Translations under genes and position numbers: made by a program | Notes under the pieces: generated by a model | The model's input: only the letters and a program-made list of their open reading frames with translations | Databases searched by the model: none | Told to the model about the DNA's origin: nothing | Shown: in pieces, positions 9,102-16,549 of the stretch | Position numbering within the stretch: the first letter of the stretch is position 1 | Layout: every line of letters starts with the position of its first letter | Assembly: GCA_018715935.1 (NCBI GenBank) | Contig: DVKR01000033.1 | Coordinates: forward strand, 56,383-120,382 | Source of the DNA: Candidatus Aphodovivens excrementavium | GTDB lineage: Bacteria; Actinomycetota; Coriobacteriia; Coriobacteriales; Eggerthellaceae | Reading direction: 5' to 3' | Length of the DNA: 64,000 nucleotides

Positions 9102-10031
9102 ATGGCAGTAGATCTTTCCCCCATCGACGAGAGCTTGCTCGCCGAGATCGCAAATATTCACGGCATGCCCAAGGGCGCCTTCAACATCCGCAAAGACGGA
9201 GAGCTGGTTGAGCGCCATTCGTCTGCCTTTATCGAGATTTCCACCAAGACTGACGTCCCCGGCATCGATATCCACATCAAGCCCGGCACCAAAGGCGAAA
9301 CGGTGTTCATTCCCGTTATCGTGACCCAATCCGGCTTGAAAGACGTGGTCTACAACACGTTCTACATTGGCGAAGACTGCGACGTCAAAATTGTGGCAGG
9401 ATGCGGCATCCACAACTCCAGCCACCAGGCATCCGAGCACGACGGCATCCACAGCTTCTATATTGGCAAAAACAGCCGTGTCTCCTATGTGGAAAAGCAC
9501 TACGGCGAAGGCGAAGGCACCGGAGAGCGCATTCTCAACCCCACCACCAACGTGTACATGGAAGAGAACTCGTTCTGCGAGATGGAGATGGTGCAGCTGC
9601 GCGGCGTCACCTCAACCGAGCGCGACACCAACGCCGAGCTTGCCGCCGGCGCCAAACTGGTGCTTATTGAAAAGCTGCTGACCCACGACAAGCAAGAAGC
9701 CATCTCCAATATGAAGATCGAGCTCAAGGGAACCGACTCCAACGTCCAGGTGATCTCCCGATCGGTTGCGCAAGACGACTCCGTCCAGATATTCAACCCC
9801 CTGGTAATTGGCGAGGCCGCCTGCCATGGGCATGTGCAATGCGACGCCATCATCATGGGCAATGCAAAGGTGAAGGCAATTCCCGGAATCGAAGCGGCAG
9901 ACGAAGACGCTCAGCTCATCCACGAAGCCGCCATCGGCAAGATCGCTGGAGACCAGATTGTGAAGCTGATGACCCTCGGCCTCACCGAAGAAGAGGCCGA
10001 GCAGGAGATCATCGACGACTTCTTGAACTAG
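9102..10031 (+). CDS. sufB: Short SufB/SufD-family Fe-S scaffold protein
   Basis: A 309-residue beta-helix scaffold, clearly shorter than canonical SufB (about 470-480) because it lacks the large N-terminal region. The core is typical: VYNTFYIGEDCDVKIVAGCG, SHVEKHYGEG-like SYVEKHYGEGEG, and the conserved CHGHVQCDAIIMGNAKVKA near residues 245-265 with Cys and His that could ligate the cluster. The C-terminus LTEEEAEQEIIDDFLN is standard for SufB/D. It forms a two-gene unit with sufC and is followed by a strong terminator. As the only SufB/D protein here it probably works as a homodimer with SufC. Confidence 0.92.
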   Translation: MAVDLSPIDESLLAEIANIHGMPKGAFNIRKDGELVERHSSAFIEISTKTDVPGIDIHIKPGTKGETVFIPVIVTQSGLKDVVYNTFYIGEDCDVKIVAGCGIHNSSHQASEHDGIHSFYIGKNSRVSYVEKHYGEGEGTGERILNPTTNVYMEENSFCEMEMVQLRGVTSTERDTNAELAAGAKLVLIEKLLTHDKQEAISNMKIELKGTDSNVQVISRSVAQDDSVQIFNPLVIGEAACHGHVQCDAIIMGNAKVKAIPGIEAADEDAQLIHEAAIGKIAGDQIVKLMTLGLTEEEAEQEIIDDFLN

Positions 10032-10043
10032 CCCGTCGACACA

Positions 10044-10094
10044 CCCATAAACGAACGCAGGGGCGCCATCGTGCGCCCTGCTTTCGTTTATGGG
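10044..10094 (+). terminator. Terminator of sufCB (long near-perfect hairpin)
   Basis: CCCATAAACGAA pairs with TTCGTTTATGGG and the inner GCAGGGGCGC with GCGCCCTGC, around a short CATCGT loop. It starts 12 bp after the sufB stop. The central part is copied at 10505-10543. Confidence 0.85.
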
Positions 10095-10222
10095 CAATTC
10101 CACCCCGCCATTGCCGGACTCCCCCTAGATGCCCTCATGCGCTCCGCTGTCGTTTATTGACTTCGCCTCAGCAATATTAGATCGAACTCAAGGGCAGCGC
10201 CCCAACGCTCCCACAACGCACA

Positions 10223-10281
10223 ATCGTTCTTAATCGAAAGATTGTGCCGCACTCTCGAAAAAAACTTCGATTTAGAACGAT
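10223..10281. repeat. 59-nt palindromic element, copy A
   Basis: 16-nt ends ATCGTTCTTAATCGAA and TTCGATTTAGAACGAT form an imperfect inverted repeat around a 27-nt spacer. The spacer has TGC at its positions 7-9, as in the three other copies. It lies in the 736-bp gene-free gap 10032-10767, which otherwise holds copy B, two terminator-like hairpins and the 17-bp tandem repeats. Confidence 0.8.
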
Positions 10282-10388
10282 GGAAAAGTCGGGAGGAGCG
10301 CATGTTTCATGTCAGTAGATTCATTTCCCCAGGCAGAACGACTGATAAGTGAATCATAAAGCCTGAAGTGCGCAGAAAGCCTCAATCA

Positions 10389-10447
10389 ATCGCTCTCAAT
10401 CGAACTTTTTTGCACTCAGTTGAGAAAAAGTTTTGATGTAGAGCGAT
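10389..10447. repeat. 59-nt palindromic element, copy B
   Basis: Ends ATCGCTCTCAATCGAA and TTTGATGTAGAGCGAT surround a 27-nt spacer with TGC at spacer positions 7-9. It starts 166 bp after copy A. Confidence 0.8.
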
Positions 10448-10504
10448 TTGAAGAACCCGCGAAGCGAACCGCCCATTCCCAATCCTCAAGCTTTACTAGT
10501 TCCA

Positions 10505-10543
10505 GCGAACGCAGGACGCCATCGTGCGCCCTGCTTTCGTTTA
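10505..10543. repeat. Duplicate of the sufCB terminator core
   Basis: The 39-bp segment repeats the core of the hairpin at 10044-10094 almost exactly: GAACGCAGG, CGCCATCGTGCGCCCTGC and TTTCGTTTA are shared. The left arm is shorter and mispaired, so it is a weaker hairpin. It probably arose by duplication. Confidence 0.75.
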
Positions 10544-10641
10544 GGCTAAGCTCTTCCTGCTTCGCGCTGTTTAAACTTCCTCAGCGCAACCCGCACGCGC
10601 AAAGAAGGACGTCACCCCATTGAAACGAACCGCGGCTCGAA

Positions 10642-10777
10642 GCGCGCCTTACGCAGCAGCGCACTGGACGCCGCAGCGCGCCCTGCGCCACAGCATGCCT
10701 TGCGCAGCCGCGCGCCTTATGCGGCAGCACGCCTTATGCGACAGCGAGCTTTATGCGGCAGCGCGCCTTACGCCGCT
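10642..10777. repeat. Eight degenerate 17-bp tandem repeats at the 3' end of the binding-protein gene
   Basis: Eight phased 17-mers, for example GCGCGCCTTATGCGGCA, GCACGCCTTATGCGACA, GCGAGCTTTATGCGGCA and GCGCGCCTTACGCCGCT. The last unit contains the stop codon of the leftward binding-protein gene (10768-10770), so the array enters the coding end. The unit GCGAGCTTTATGCGGCA matches the 15-mer GCACGCTTTATGACA of the array at 7953-8132 apart from a 2-nt indel and two substitutions. Confidence 0.8.
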
Positions 10778-11715
10778 GCTGCCTCCTCGGGCGTTACTGC
10801 GTTGTTGCCCGCAGTTTCGCTGGAAGCCTCTTCGCTGCCTTCCGCGACGGCATCTTCGGCAGACTCCTCTTCCCCGGTTTGCGAAGTCGCACCGGCGGTA
10901 AGCGGAACGCTCGAAAGATCCCAGTCGGAACCGAGCCACTTTCTATCCAAGACGTCAACCATGCCGCCATCCACCAGGTTCGAAAGCGCATCGGCGACAG
11001 CCTGCTTAAGCTGCGCGTTGGAGTCCAGAATCGCCGCACAATAGCCCGACGGCTGCTGCATAAGGGCGATTATGGAGGCGCTTGCCCCCGTGCTGCCGCT
11101 CGACACGACGTACATGCCGCGAACCGCATCGGAAGCGGCATAGTCGGCCTGACCGGACGAGAGAGCCTCAAACGCCTCAGATAGCCCATTCACGCGCACC
11201 AGCGCATCGGAGCCGAACTCGTTTTCCGCCATCCAAGAGCTTGTGGAAGACGTCTGAACGGCAATGGTGGGCGACGACTCATCGGTAGGAACCGCTGCGT
11301 TGGGATCCTGGGAAAACAGCGCCACCGCAGTCTGCAGATACGGGTCCGATTCCCAGACGTCGGATTCCATAGAGTCTTGCTCGACGCCCAAAACAACATC
11401 GACCGTGCCGTCGGACAGCGCCGAAGCGCCGTCGGTTCCCACGTCGGTGACTTCCACCTTCAAGCCCAGCTCGTCGGCGAGTGCGGCAGCCAGGTCGACG
11501 TCGAAGCCGACAAGGTTCCCAGAAGAATTCGCGCCTGCAAGCGGAGCGGCCTGGCCGTTTACGCCAACGCGCAAAACGCCATCTTCGGCTATAGCGGGGC
11601 TAGAAACAACCGGAGTCGCCTCAGGAGGCGAATAGGACTCCTGTGAGGCGCATCCCGTAAGCGCAGCCACCGCCGCAACGGCAGCGCAGCACACAGCAAG
11701 AGCTTTAAAACGCAT
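10768..11715 (-). CDS. Amino-acid-type ABC substrate-binding lipoprotein (SBP_bac_3 family), orphan
   Basis: A 315-residue lipoprotein. The start at 11715 is set by GGAGGATCAC upstream and by the signal peptide MRFKALAVCCAAVAAVAALT followed by the lipobox LTGCAS. The body has the family 3 features DGVLRVGVNGQAAPLAG, NLVGFDVDLAAALADELGLKV and the hinge region IAVQTSSTSSWMAENEFGSD, so it should bind a polar amino acid or a similar small ligand outside the membrane. The last 45 residues are a low-complexity Glu/Ala/Ser tail not typical of the family, ending in the 17-bp repeat array. No permease or ATPase gene is adjacent, so it is an orphan receptor or serves a transporter elsewhere. Confidence 0.85.
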   Translation of the reverse strand: MRFKALAVCCAAVAAVAALTGCASQESYSPPEATPVVSSPAIAEDGVLRVGVNGQAAPLAGANSSGNLVGFDVDLAAALADELGLKVEVTDVGTDGASALSDGTVDVVLGVEQDSMESDVWESDPYLQTAVALFSQDPNAAVPTDESSPTIAVQTSSTSSWMAENEFGSDALVRVNGLSEAFEALSSGQADYAASDAVRGMYVVSSGSTGASASIIALMQQPSGYCAAILDSNAQLKQAVADALSNLVDGGMVDVLDRKWLGSDWDLSSVPLTAGATSQTGEEESAEDAVAEGSEEASSETAGNNAVTPEEAAAA

Positions 11716-12190
11716 TGTGATCCTCCGTCCGCGTTTATAGATCTGCACGCTTCTTCCGGCTGACCTAGTCTTTGCCCCCACACTCGCGCACCGGGGATTG
11801 AGCGCCAACCCTTCTCCCTCTCGCCTGTCGCAGCCCAATGCCGCATTGTCAACAGACGGTACGACTTACCTCTAGGACGCGCCATGATCGTCGCACGAAA
11901 GCGTGCGGCTTACGTGGATCCTTTCGACCGCGTCTGCCCTGGACTTGGGAATAATCCCGCAACTACAGACCCGAAAGAAGCACCACAAAGTGTAGCAGAT
12001 ACGAGAAAACCCCGAAAGCGCATACGGCCCGACTCTCCATATAAACGCAGATAATTAGCAGGTTAGCGAATGTGCGCAAGAGTCGCGCAAGCTTCGCGTA
12101 AGCGCCGAGGAGCATTCCCGGGAACCGCGCATACCTCCATGCTGACAGGATAGCGTCCTGCGCGAAACATGACGGCGCTATGGTTGCTGC
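11716..12190 (-). other. Intergenic region with possible structured 5' leader of the binding-protein gene
   Basis: There is no gene in this 475-bp stretch between divergent genes. Read leftward, the binding-protein leader can fold into several hairpins: GTCTG...CAGAC enclosing GGGATTATTCCC (about 11938-11975) and GCACGCTTTCGTGC (about 11892-11906). Between them lies a GGGCAGAC / TCGAAAGG / ACGTAAGCC string that loosely recalls a c-di-GMP-I aptamer core. The match is incomplete, so no riboswitch is claimed. Confidence 0.3.
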
Positions 12191-12931
12191 ATGAACAGCC
12201 TCTCTGACAGCATCGCCTTAGCAGGCAACCTCGCGAAGGAGTCGTTCGCAGAAGCGCTTTGGCCTACACGCTGCGCTTTGTGCGACATCCCCCATACGGT
12301 GCTGTGCGAGACCTGTAAAATGAACCTGCCCTACATCGACTGGTGGAACGCCTGCCCGCTTTGCGGCTCTCCCTACGGAAGAACCCAATGCTGCGACTGC
12401 AACGAGTTCTCTCTTTCCCAGATTGAAAGGAAGCGCCTGCCCTTTCTTTCGTGCGCGAGCGTCGTGAGGTACCAAAGCGAAGCCGCGCGTCTCGTTCGCG
12501 TCTTTAAAGACCACGGCGAGCAACGGCTCGCCCGAGAGCTTGCGCGCCTGATGGCGCAAGTGGCGCATCCGGCATGGACGCAAGACAGCCCCACCGTGGT
12601 GGGAATCCCCTCAACCACTCGCGCCATTCGCGCGCGCGGCTTCGACCATATGGAACTGATAACGAAAGAGATTTCAGGCTTTCTCGGCCTGCAAAGCGCA
12701 CAGCCTCTTGCGCGACCACGCGCCATTGATCAGCGAAAGCTTGGAAGAATGGGGCGCTTGGACAACATGAGCAATCGGTTCAAGGTGCTCCCGGGAGCCA
12801 CCGTTCCTCAAGACGTACTGCTGGTGGACGACGTATACACAACCGGGTCGACGCTTTCCGCAGCAAGCGAGGCGCTTCTAGACGCAGGCGCCGCCCGAGT
12901 GAGATGCCTGACGTTCGCACGCGTGCTGTAG
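12191..12931 (+). CDS. comF: ComF family protein (zinc-finger plus phosphoribosyltransferase-like domain)
   Basis: A 246-residue ComF/GntX-type protein. The N-terminus has Cys pairs CALC, CETC, CPLC and CCDC (residues about 29-75) forming zinc-binding treble-clef motifs. The C-terminal half is a type I phosphoribosyltransferase fold with the PRPP loop VLLVDDVYTTGSTL near residues 200-213. In naturally transformable bacteria ComF helps internalised single-stranded DNA; in others the role is unknown, and no other competence gene is present here. The ribosome-binding site is weak, so the exact start is uncertain. It stands alone on the plus strand. Confidence 0.85.
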   Translation: MNSLSDSIALAGNLAKESFAEALWPTRCALCDIPHTVLCETCKMNLPYIDWWNACPLCGSPYGRTQCCDCNEFSLSQIERKRLPFLSCASVVRYQSEAARLVRVFKDHGEQRLARELARLMAQVAHPAWTQDSPTVVGIPSTTRAIRARGFDHMELITKEISGFLGLQSAQPLARPRAIDQRKLGRMGRLDNMSNRFKVLPGATVPQDVLLVDDVYTTGSTLSAASEALLDAGAARVRCLTFARVL

Positions 12932-13046
12932 CAGGGAATCTGAGGACATAGCGAGACTTCGCTCACGCCGCAGCCGTCCGATGCGCTCTGCGGGCGCTGC
13001 GGGGATTCTGCCGCTGCCCGCCGGGCTCCGTCGCAGCGAGGTTGCG

Positions 13047-14372
13047 CTACTGCTTGCTGTGCTCCGCAGCGGCGGCGGGAGTTTCGGCAAACTCGGAAAC
13101 GTCCACCGAGATGCTGTGGCGGATCGGCTTCCAGCTGCACTTCCTCACCAAAGCCACCAAAGCGATGGGGATGTAGGTGAGCATGAAAAGCGGGAAGGTG
13201 AACATGTAGAGCACCTTCTTGCCCGTAGTGGAGCGAATGGAATCCCACTCGACAAAGGTCGTAAGCACGCCGAACATGAACATGAAGATGACATAGTTCA
13301 TCAGGCAGAAGCATATCGAGCTAATGGACGAGGCCACCATCACGCCCGTGGAAATGACCCCGGCGGAAGCCATCGCGATAATGATCACGTTGAACAGCAC
13401 CGAAACGATAGTGAGCAGCATGCCCGGGGCAATGGTCATGAGCATGTCGTAGCACGCGAACCTATAGCCTTTCGGGTTGGCGAAGATGCCCTTCACCAAA
13501 CGCCAGCCGTACTTGCCGAATACCTGGTAAAAGCCCTTTGCCCAGCGGAAGCGCTGATTCCACGAGTCGCGGAAGGTGATGGGCTGCTCGTCGTAGAGGA
13601 TGGCCGTAGGCGTATAGGCGATACGCACGCCCTCAAGGATGCTTGCAGCGGAAAACTCGATGTCCTCGGTAAGCAAATGCCATTTCCAGCCGCCCGCTTT
13701 CTCAATGATGTCTGCGGCGATGAAAAAGCCCGTGCCGGAGATGGCGCAGCTGGTGTTCAGCGTCAGACGCGCCTGATTCAAAAACTTCGCCTCGCGCAAA
13801 AACCAAACGGCATAGCCAGCGGAGATCCAGTTAGACCCGTAGTTTTTGGAATTGCGGTAGCTAGTAGACGCCTTCGCGCCCGCGTCGAAGGTCTTGTTCA
13901 TCTCGCGGAAGTAATTGACGTCCAAAACGTTGTCGGCATCGAACACGAAATACGCCTCGTAGCCCTTGTCGGCATACTGCGAGCGGATGATGTTGAAGCC
14001 GTAGTCGAGCGCATAGCCCTTGCCTACAAGCTCGGTGTTGTTGCGGGTGTAGACGATCGCCCCCGCGTCGCGAGCAACTTGTGCGGTGTTGTCGGTGCAG
14101 TTGTCAGCGATAACGAACACGTCGATGAGCTCTTGCGGGTAATTCTGAACTTTGATCGAATGAATCAGATCGCCAATCACGGCGCTTTCGTTGCGCGCAG
14201 ACACAACCACCGCGTAGCGATGGTTCTTCTTGGCTTCGATCTTTTTAGGCTTGCGCGTAAGCACGACAAGCACGTAGAACAGCTGATAGGTATAACAGAC
14301 GGTGAACACAGCAAATACGCTGAAATTGAAGATATCGATAAACGATATCTGCGAAAAGAACTGGTCGAGCAC
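13047..14372 (-). CDS. Membrane glycosyltransferase family 2 (processive, polysaccharide synthase-like)
   Basis: A 441-residue GT2 enzyme with one N-terminal membrane segment (about residues 12-35) and three or four C-terminal segments (from about 320). The catalytic domain shows VVVSARNESAVIGDLIHSI, the DxD-type site FVFDADNV, the catalytic Asp in LLTEDIEF and QxxRW as QRFRWAKG. This set is shared by N-acetylglucosamine, hyaluronan and cellulose-type processive synthases, so it probably polymerises a surface or exopolysaccharide on the cytosolic side. No export or modification genes are adjacent, so the sugar is unknown. The GTG start at 14372 follows AAGGAGT. Confidence 0.85.
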   Translation of the reverse strand: MLDQFFSQISFIDIFNFSVFAVFTVCYTYQLFYVLVVLTRKPKKIEAKKNHRYAVVVSARNESAVIGDLIHSIKVQNYPQELIDVFVIADNCTDNTAQVARDAGAIVYTRNNTELVGKGYALDYGFNIIRSQYADKGYEAYFVFDADNVLDVNYFREMNKTFDAGAKASTSYRNSKNYGSNWISAGYAVWFLREAKFLNQARLTLNTSCAISGTGFFIAADIIEKAGGWKWHLLTEDIEFSAASILEGVRIAYTPTAILYDEQPITFRDSWNQRFRWAKGFYQVFGKYGWRLVKGIFANPKGYRFACYDMLMTIAPGMLLTIVSVLFNVIIIAMASAGVISTGVMVASSISSICFCLMNYVIFMFMFGVLTTFVEWDSIRSTTGKKVLYMFTFPLFMLTYIPIALVALVRKCSWKPIRHSISVDVSEFAETPAAAAEHSKQ

Positions 14373-14830
14373 CTCTACTCCTTACGCCTTTCACTGTTCG
14401 CGGAAGGCTGCCCCCTCCCCGCCGCACGGCGGCGGCACGCGGAACAGCCCTCTCGGGGTTTCGCGCGCGCTCTCTCGTCGCGTGCGCAAAACTTTCGGAA
14501 TTATAGGCCCGCTGCGGCCGTTTGGGGAGATGGAGCGCGTCACCGTTGCCGAATTGCAGCCGTTTTTCAGCCGATTCTGCGCTTTCGCCAAACCTTCTGC
14601 ACATCACCTCCACAACTTGCCGCCTTCTACAGGAAAAGGGAAATGCCGTCAAAGCGGCGCAAAATCGAATAAACGCATAGGCAGTTTCGCCAGGCGCGCA
14701 GACCAGCGCATGACGAAAAAGCCCGCCGCGATTGGAACACAGTCCATCGCGACGGGCTTGAACACCAACTGCGCCGCCGAAACACCATGCGGCGTCAACC
14801 GCTTCGGGCGGTCGGCGGACCGGCTAAACC
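14373..14830 (-). promoter_or_regulatory. Leader and promoter region of the glycosyltransferase gene
   Basis: A 458-bp gap without a gene. Read leftward, a TATAAT (14500-14505) gives a likely -10 about 120 nt before the glycosyltransferase start. No good -35 is seen. The intervening leader contains a CCGCCG/CGGCGG hairpin near 14426-14443. The right end of the gap holds the ahcY terminator. Confidence 0.4.
14719..14759 (-). terminator. Rho-independent terminator of ahcY
   Basis: Read leftward, a 14-bp stem (AAGCCCGTCGCGAT with ATCGCGGCGGGCTT) is followed by TTTTT. Its loop TGGA...TCCA resembles that of the terminators at 39780 and 57657. Confidence 0.85.
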
Positions 14831-16102
14831 CTAGAACTTCCAGGAGTTCATGTAGGCAATCTGCTCTTCGGTAAGCTCGTCGATTTCAATATCTAGCGTC
14901 TCAAGCTTCACGCGGGCAACGCCGTCGTCGATCTGCGCCGGAACGTCGTAGACCTTGCATTCCAGCGTATCTGCATGTTTGTAGAGGTATTCCGCAGCGA
15001 GAGCCTGGTTGGCAAAGCTCATGTCCATAACCGAAGCAGGATGCCCCTCGGCGCAGCTCAAGTTCACCAGACGACCCTGAGCCAGCACGATGACAGTGCG
15101 CCCGTCCTCGAGCGTGTACTCCTCAACCAACGGCTTGATCTCTTCCTTTTTGACACAGTGCTCGTCAAGCCATGCCAGATTGATCTCGGAATCGAAATGA
15201 CCCGAATTGCACAAAATGGCGCCGTCTTTCATGTTCTCGAATGCCGGGCCATCAATAACCTTGCAATTGCCGGTAACCGTCACCCACACGTCGGCATAGC
15301 GGGCGGCCTCCTCTGCCTTCATCACGCGATAGCCCTCCATATGGGCCTCGAGCGCCTTCAGCGGATCGACCTCGCAGACGATGACGTTCATGCCCATGCC
15401 CTTTGCGCGCAGCGCCAAGCCGCTCCCGCAATAGCCATAGCCCGACACCACCATCGTACGGCCGCACAGCAGGCGATTGGTGGCTCGCACGATGCCGTCA
15501 AGCGTGCTTTGACCGGTGCCGTAGTGGTTGTCGAAGCAATGTTTGGTGTTTGCGTCGTTGATATTGAACACCGGATAGCGCAGCGACCCCTCTTTCGCCA
15601 TGGCGGCAAGGCGCACAACGCCGGTGGTGGTTTCCTCCGTGCCTCCGATGACGTGCTCGAGCTTGTCGGAGAACTTGGTGTGCAAGGCGGTATCAAGGTC
15701 GGCGCCATCGTCCATGATAATCTGCGGGTTCGTTTCGCACACGGCGGCGATATGCTTCTCGTAGGTCTCCATGTCTTCGCCCGTAATGGCATGCACCTTG
15801 ATTCCGAAGTCGCGCACCAGAGAAGCGGCGGTGTCGTCTTGGGTTGAAAGCGGGTTGGAGGCGCACAGCGTCACGTCCGCACCGCCGGCAACCAGCACGC
15901 GCATAAGATTGGCGGTCTCGGTGGTCACATGCATGCAAGCCCCGATGCGTACGCCTTCGAGGGGCTTTTCCTCCTCGAAGCGCTCGCGAATCTTCGCCAG
16001 CACCGGCATATCGCGATCCGCCCAGAGGATACGCGCCAAGCCGGCATCGGCCAAGGACAGATCCTTGATATCGTAGTGCTCGGGCAAAACGTTTTCAGGC
16101 AT
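14831..16102 (-). CDS. ahcY: Adenosylhomocysteinase (S-adenosylhomocysteine hydrolase)
   Basis: A 423-residue NAD-dependent enzyme that splits S-adenosylhomocysteine into adenosine and homocysteine, recycling the product of methyl transfer. The start [20 protein letters not shown] at 16102 follows GGAAGGG. Visible features are the substrate region [33 protein letters not shown] and the NAD-binding [17 protein letters not shown] near residue 220. It ends in NSWKF rather than the eukaryotic-type KPDHYRY. The length matches the shorter archaeal and Thermotoga-type enzymes that lack the roughly 40-residue insert of proteobacterial and animal forms. An SAH/MTA deaminase at 55190-56485 gives a second route for the same metabolite. 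Confidence 0.95.
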   Translation of the reverse strand: MPENVLPEHYDIKDLSLADAGLARILWADRDMPVLAKIRERFEEEKPLEGVRIGACMHVTTETANLMRVLVAGGADVTLCASNPLSTQDDTAASLVRDFGIKVHAITGEDMETYEKHIAAVCETNPQIIMDDGADLDTALHTKFSDKLEHVIGGTEETTTGVVRLAAMAKEGSLRYPVFNINDANTKHCFDNHYGTGQSTLDGIVRATNRLLCGRTMVVSGYGYCGSGLALRAKGMGMNVIVCEVDPLKALEAHMEGYRVMKAEEAARYADVWVTVTGNCKVIDGPAFENMKDGAILCNSGHFDSEINLAWLDEHCVKKEEIKPLVEEYTLEDGRTVIVLAQGRLVNLSCAEGHPASVMDMSFANQALAAEYLYKHADTLECKVYDVPAQIDDGVARVKLETLDIEIDELTEEQIAYMNSWKF

Positions 16103-16468
16103 GAAACCCTTCCTTTCGTTGCGCAGCCGGCGCCATAATCCGCCGGCCTCCCTTTTCAATAACCTGCTATTGCTCAACGGCGTCCAGCCCGGCTCCTGGC
16201 GAAAGGCGGGTCGATTACAGCCCTCGGTGCGCCGTCTGCCGCCCGTGAGAAGAGAATGCCCCTGTAAAGACGCATCCTCCTGCTTCCGACATGGCGCCGT
16301 CTCGTTTTGCGCGGCTAGCGTACCACACAGAAGATAGGCTATGCCGCCTTACGTATAAGAAACGCCAAAAGCAAACATGACCGGCATGCGCCGGGGAGGA
16401 AATCGACGTCAAAAGCATCTTCCCATTTGAAACCGGTTGTCGTAAAATACCACAGCGCAAATGGCTAA
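16103..16468. other. Intergenic region upstream of ahcY and tRNA-Thr
   Basis: There is no gene in this 366-bp stretch. The ahcY leader (leftward) has a CCGGCG...CGCCGG hairpin just before the ribosome-binding site (about 16118-16142). I do not recognise a SAM or SAH riboswitch consensus. On the plus strand TAAAAT at 16443-16448 could be the -10 of the tRNA promoter. Confidence 0.4.
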
Positions 16469-16543
16469 GCCAGCGTGACGCAACGGTAGCGTAGCGGTTT
16501 TGTAAACCGCCTGTTGCAGGTTCGAATCCTGTCGCTGGCTCCA
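16469..16543 (+). tRNA. tRNA-Thr (anticodon TGT), CCA encoded
   Basis: A full cloverleaf: acceptor GCCAGCG / CGCTGGC, D-arm ACGC-AACGGTA-GCGT, anticodon arm GCGGT-TTTGTAA-ACCGC with anticodon TGT reading ACA (Thr), T-arm GCAGG-TTCGAAT-CCTGT, discriminator T and encoded CCA at 16541-16543. It ends 6 bp before the 3' end of the leftward radical SAM gene. Confidence 0.93.
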
Positions 16544-16549
16544 CTTGCT

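Noticed and set aside
11907..11940. c-di-GMP-I riboswitch
   Set aside because: Core strings are similar, but the GAAA-capped helix does not pair well and the second helix is not evident. Kept only as a low-confidence finding.
12981..14672. 563-codon plus-strand frame opposite the glycosyltransferase
   Set aside because: It is a shadow of the well-supported GT2 gene on the minus strand; no domain is recognised in the plus frame.
16103..16300. SAH or SAM riboswitch before ahcY
   Set aside because: I could not place the consensus segments of either class in the leader.
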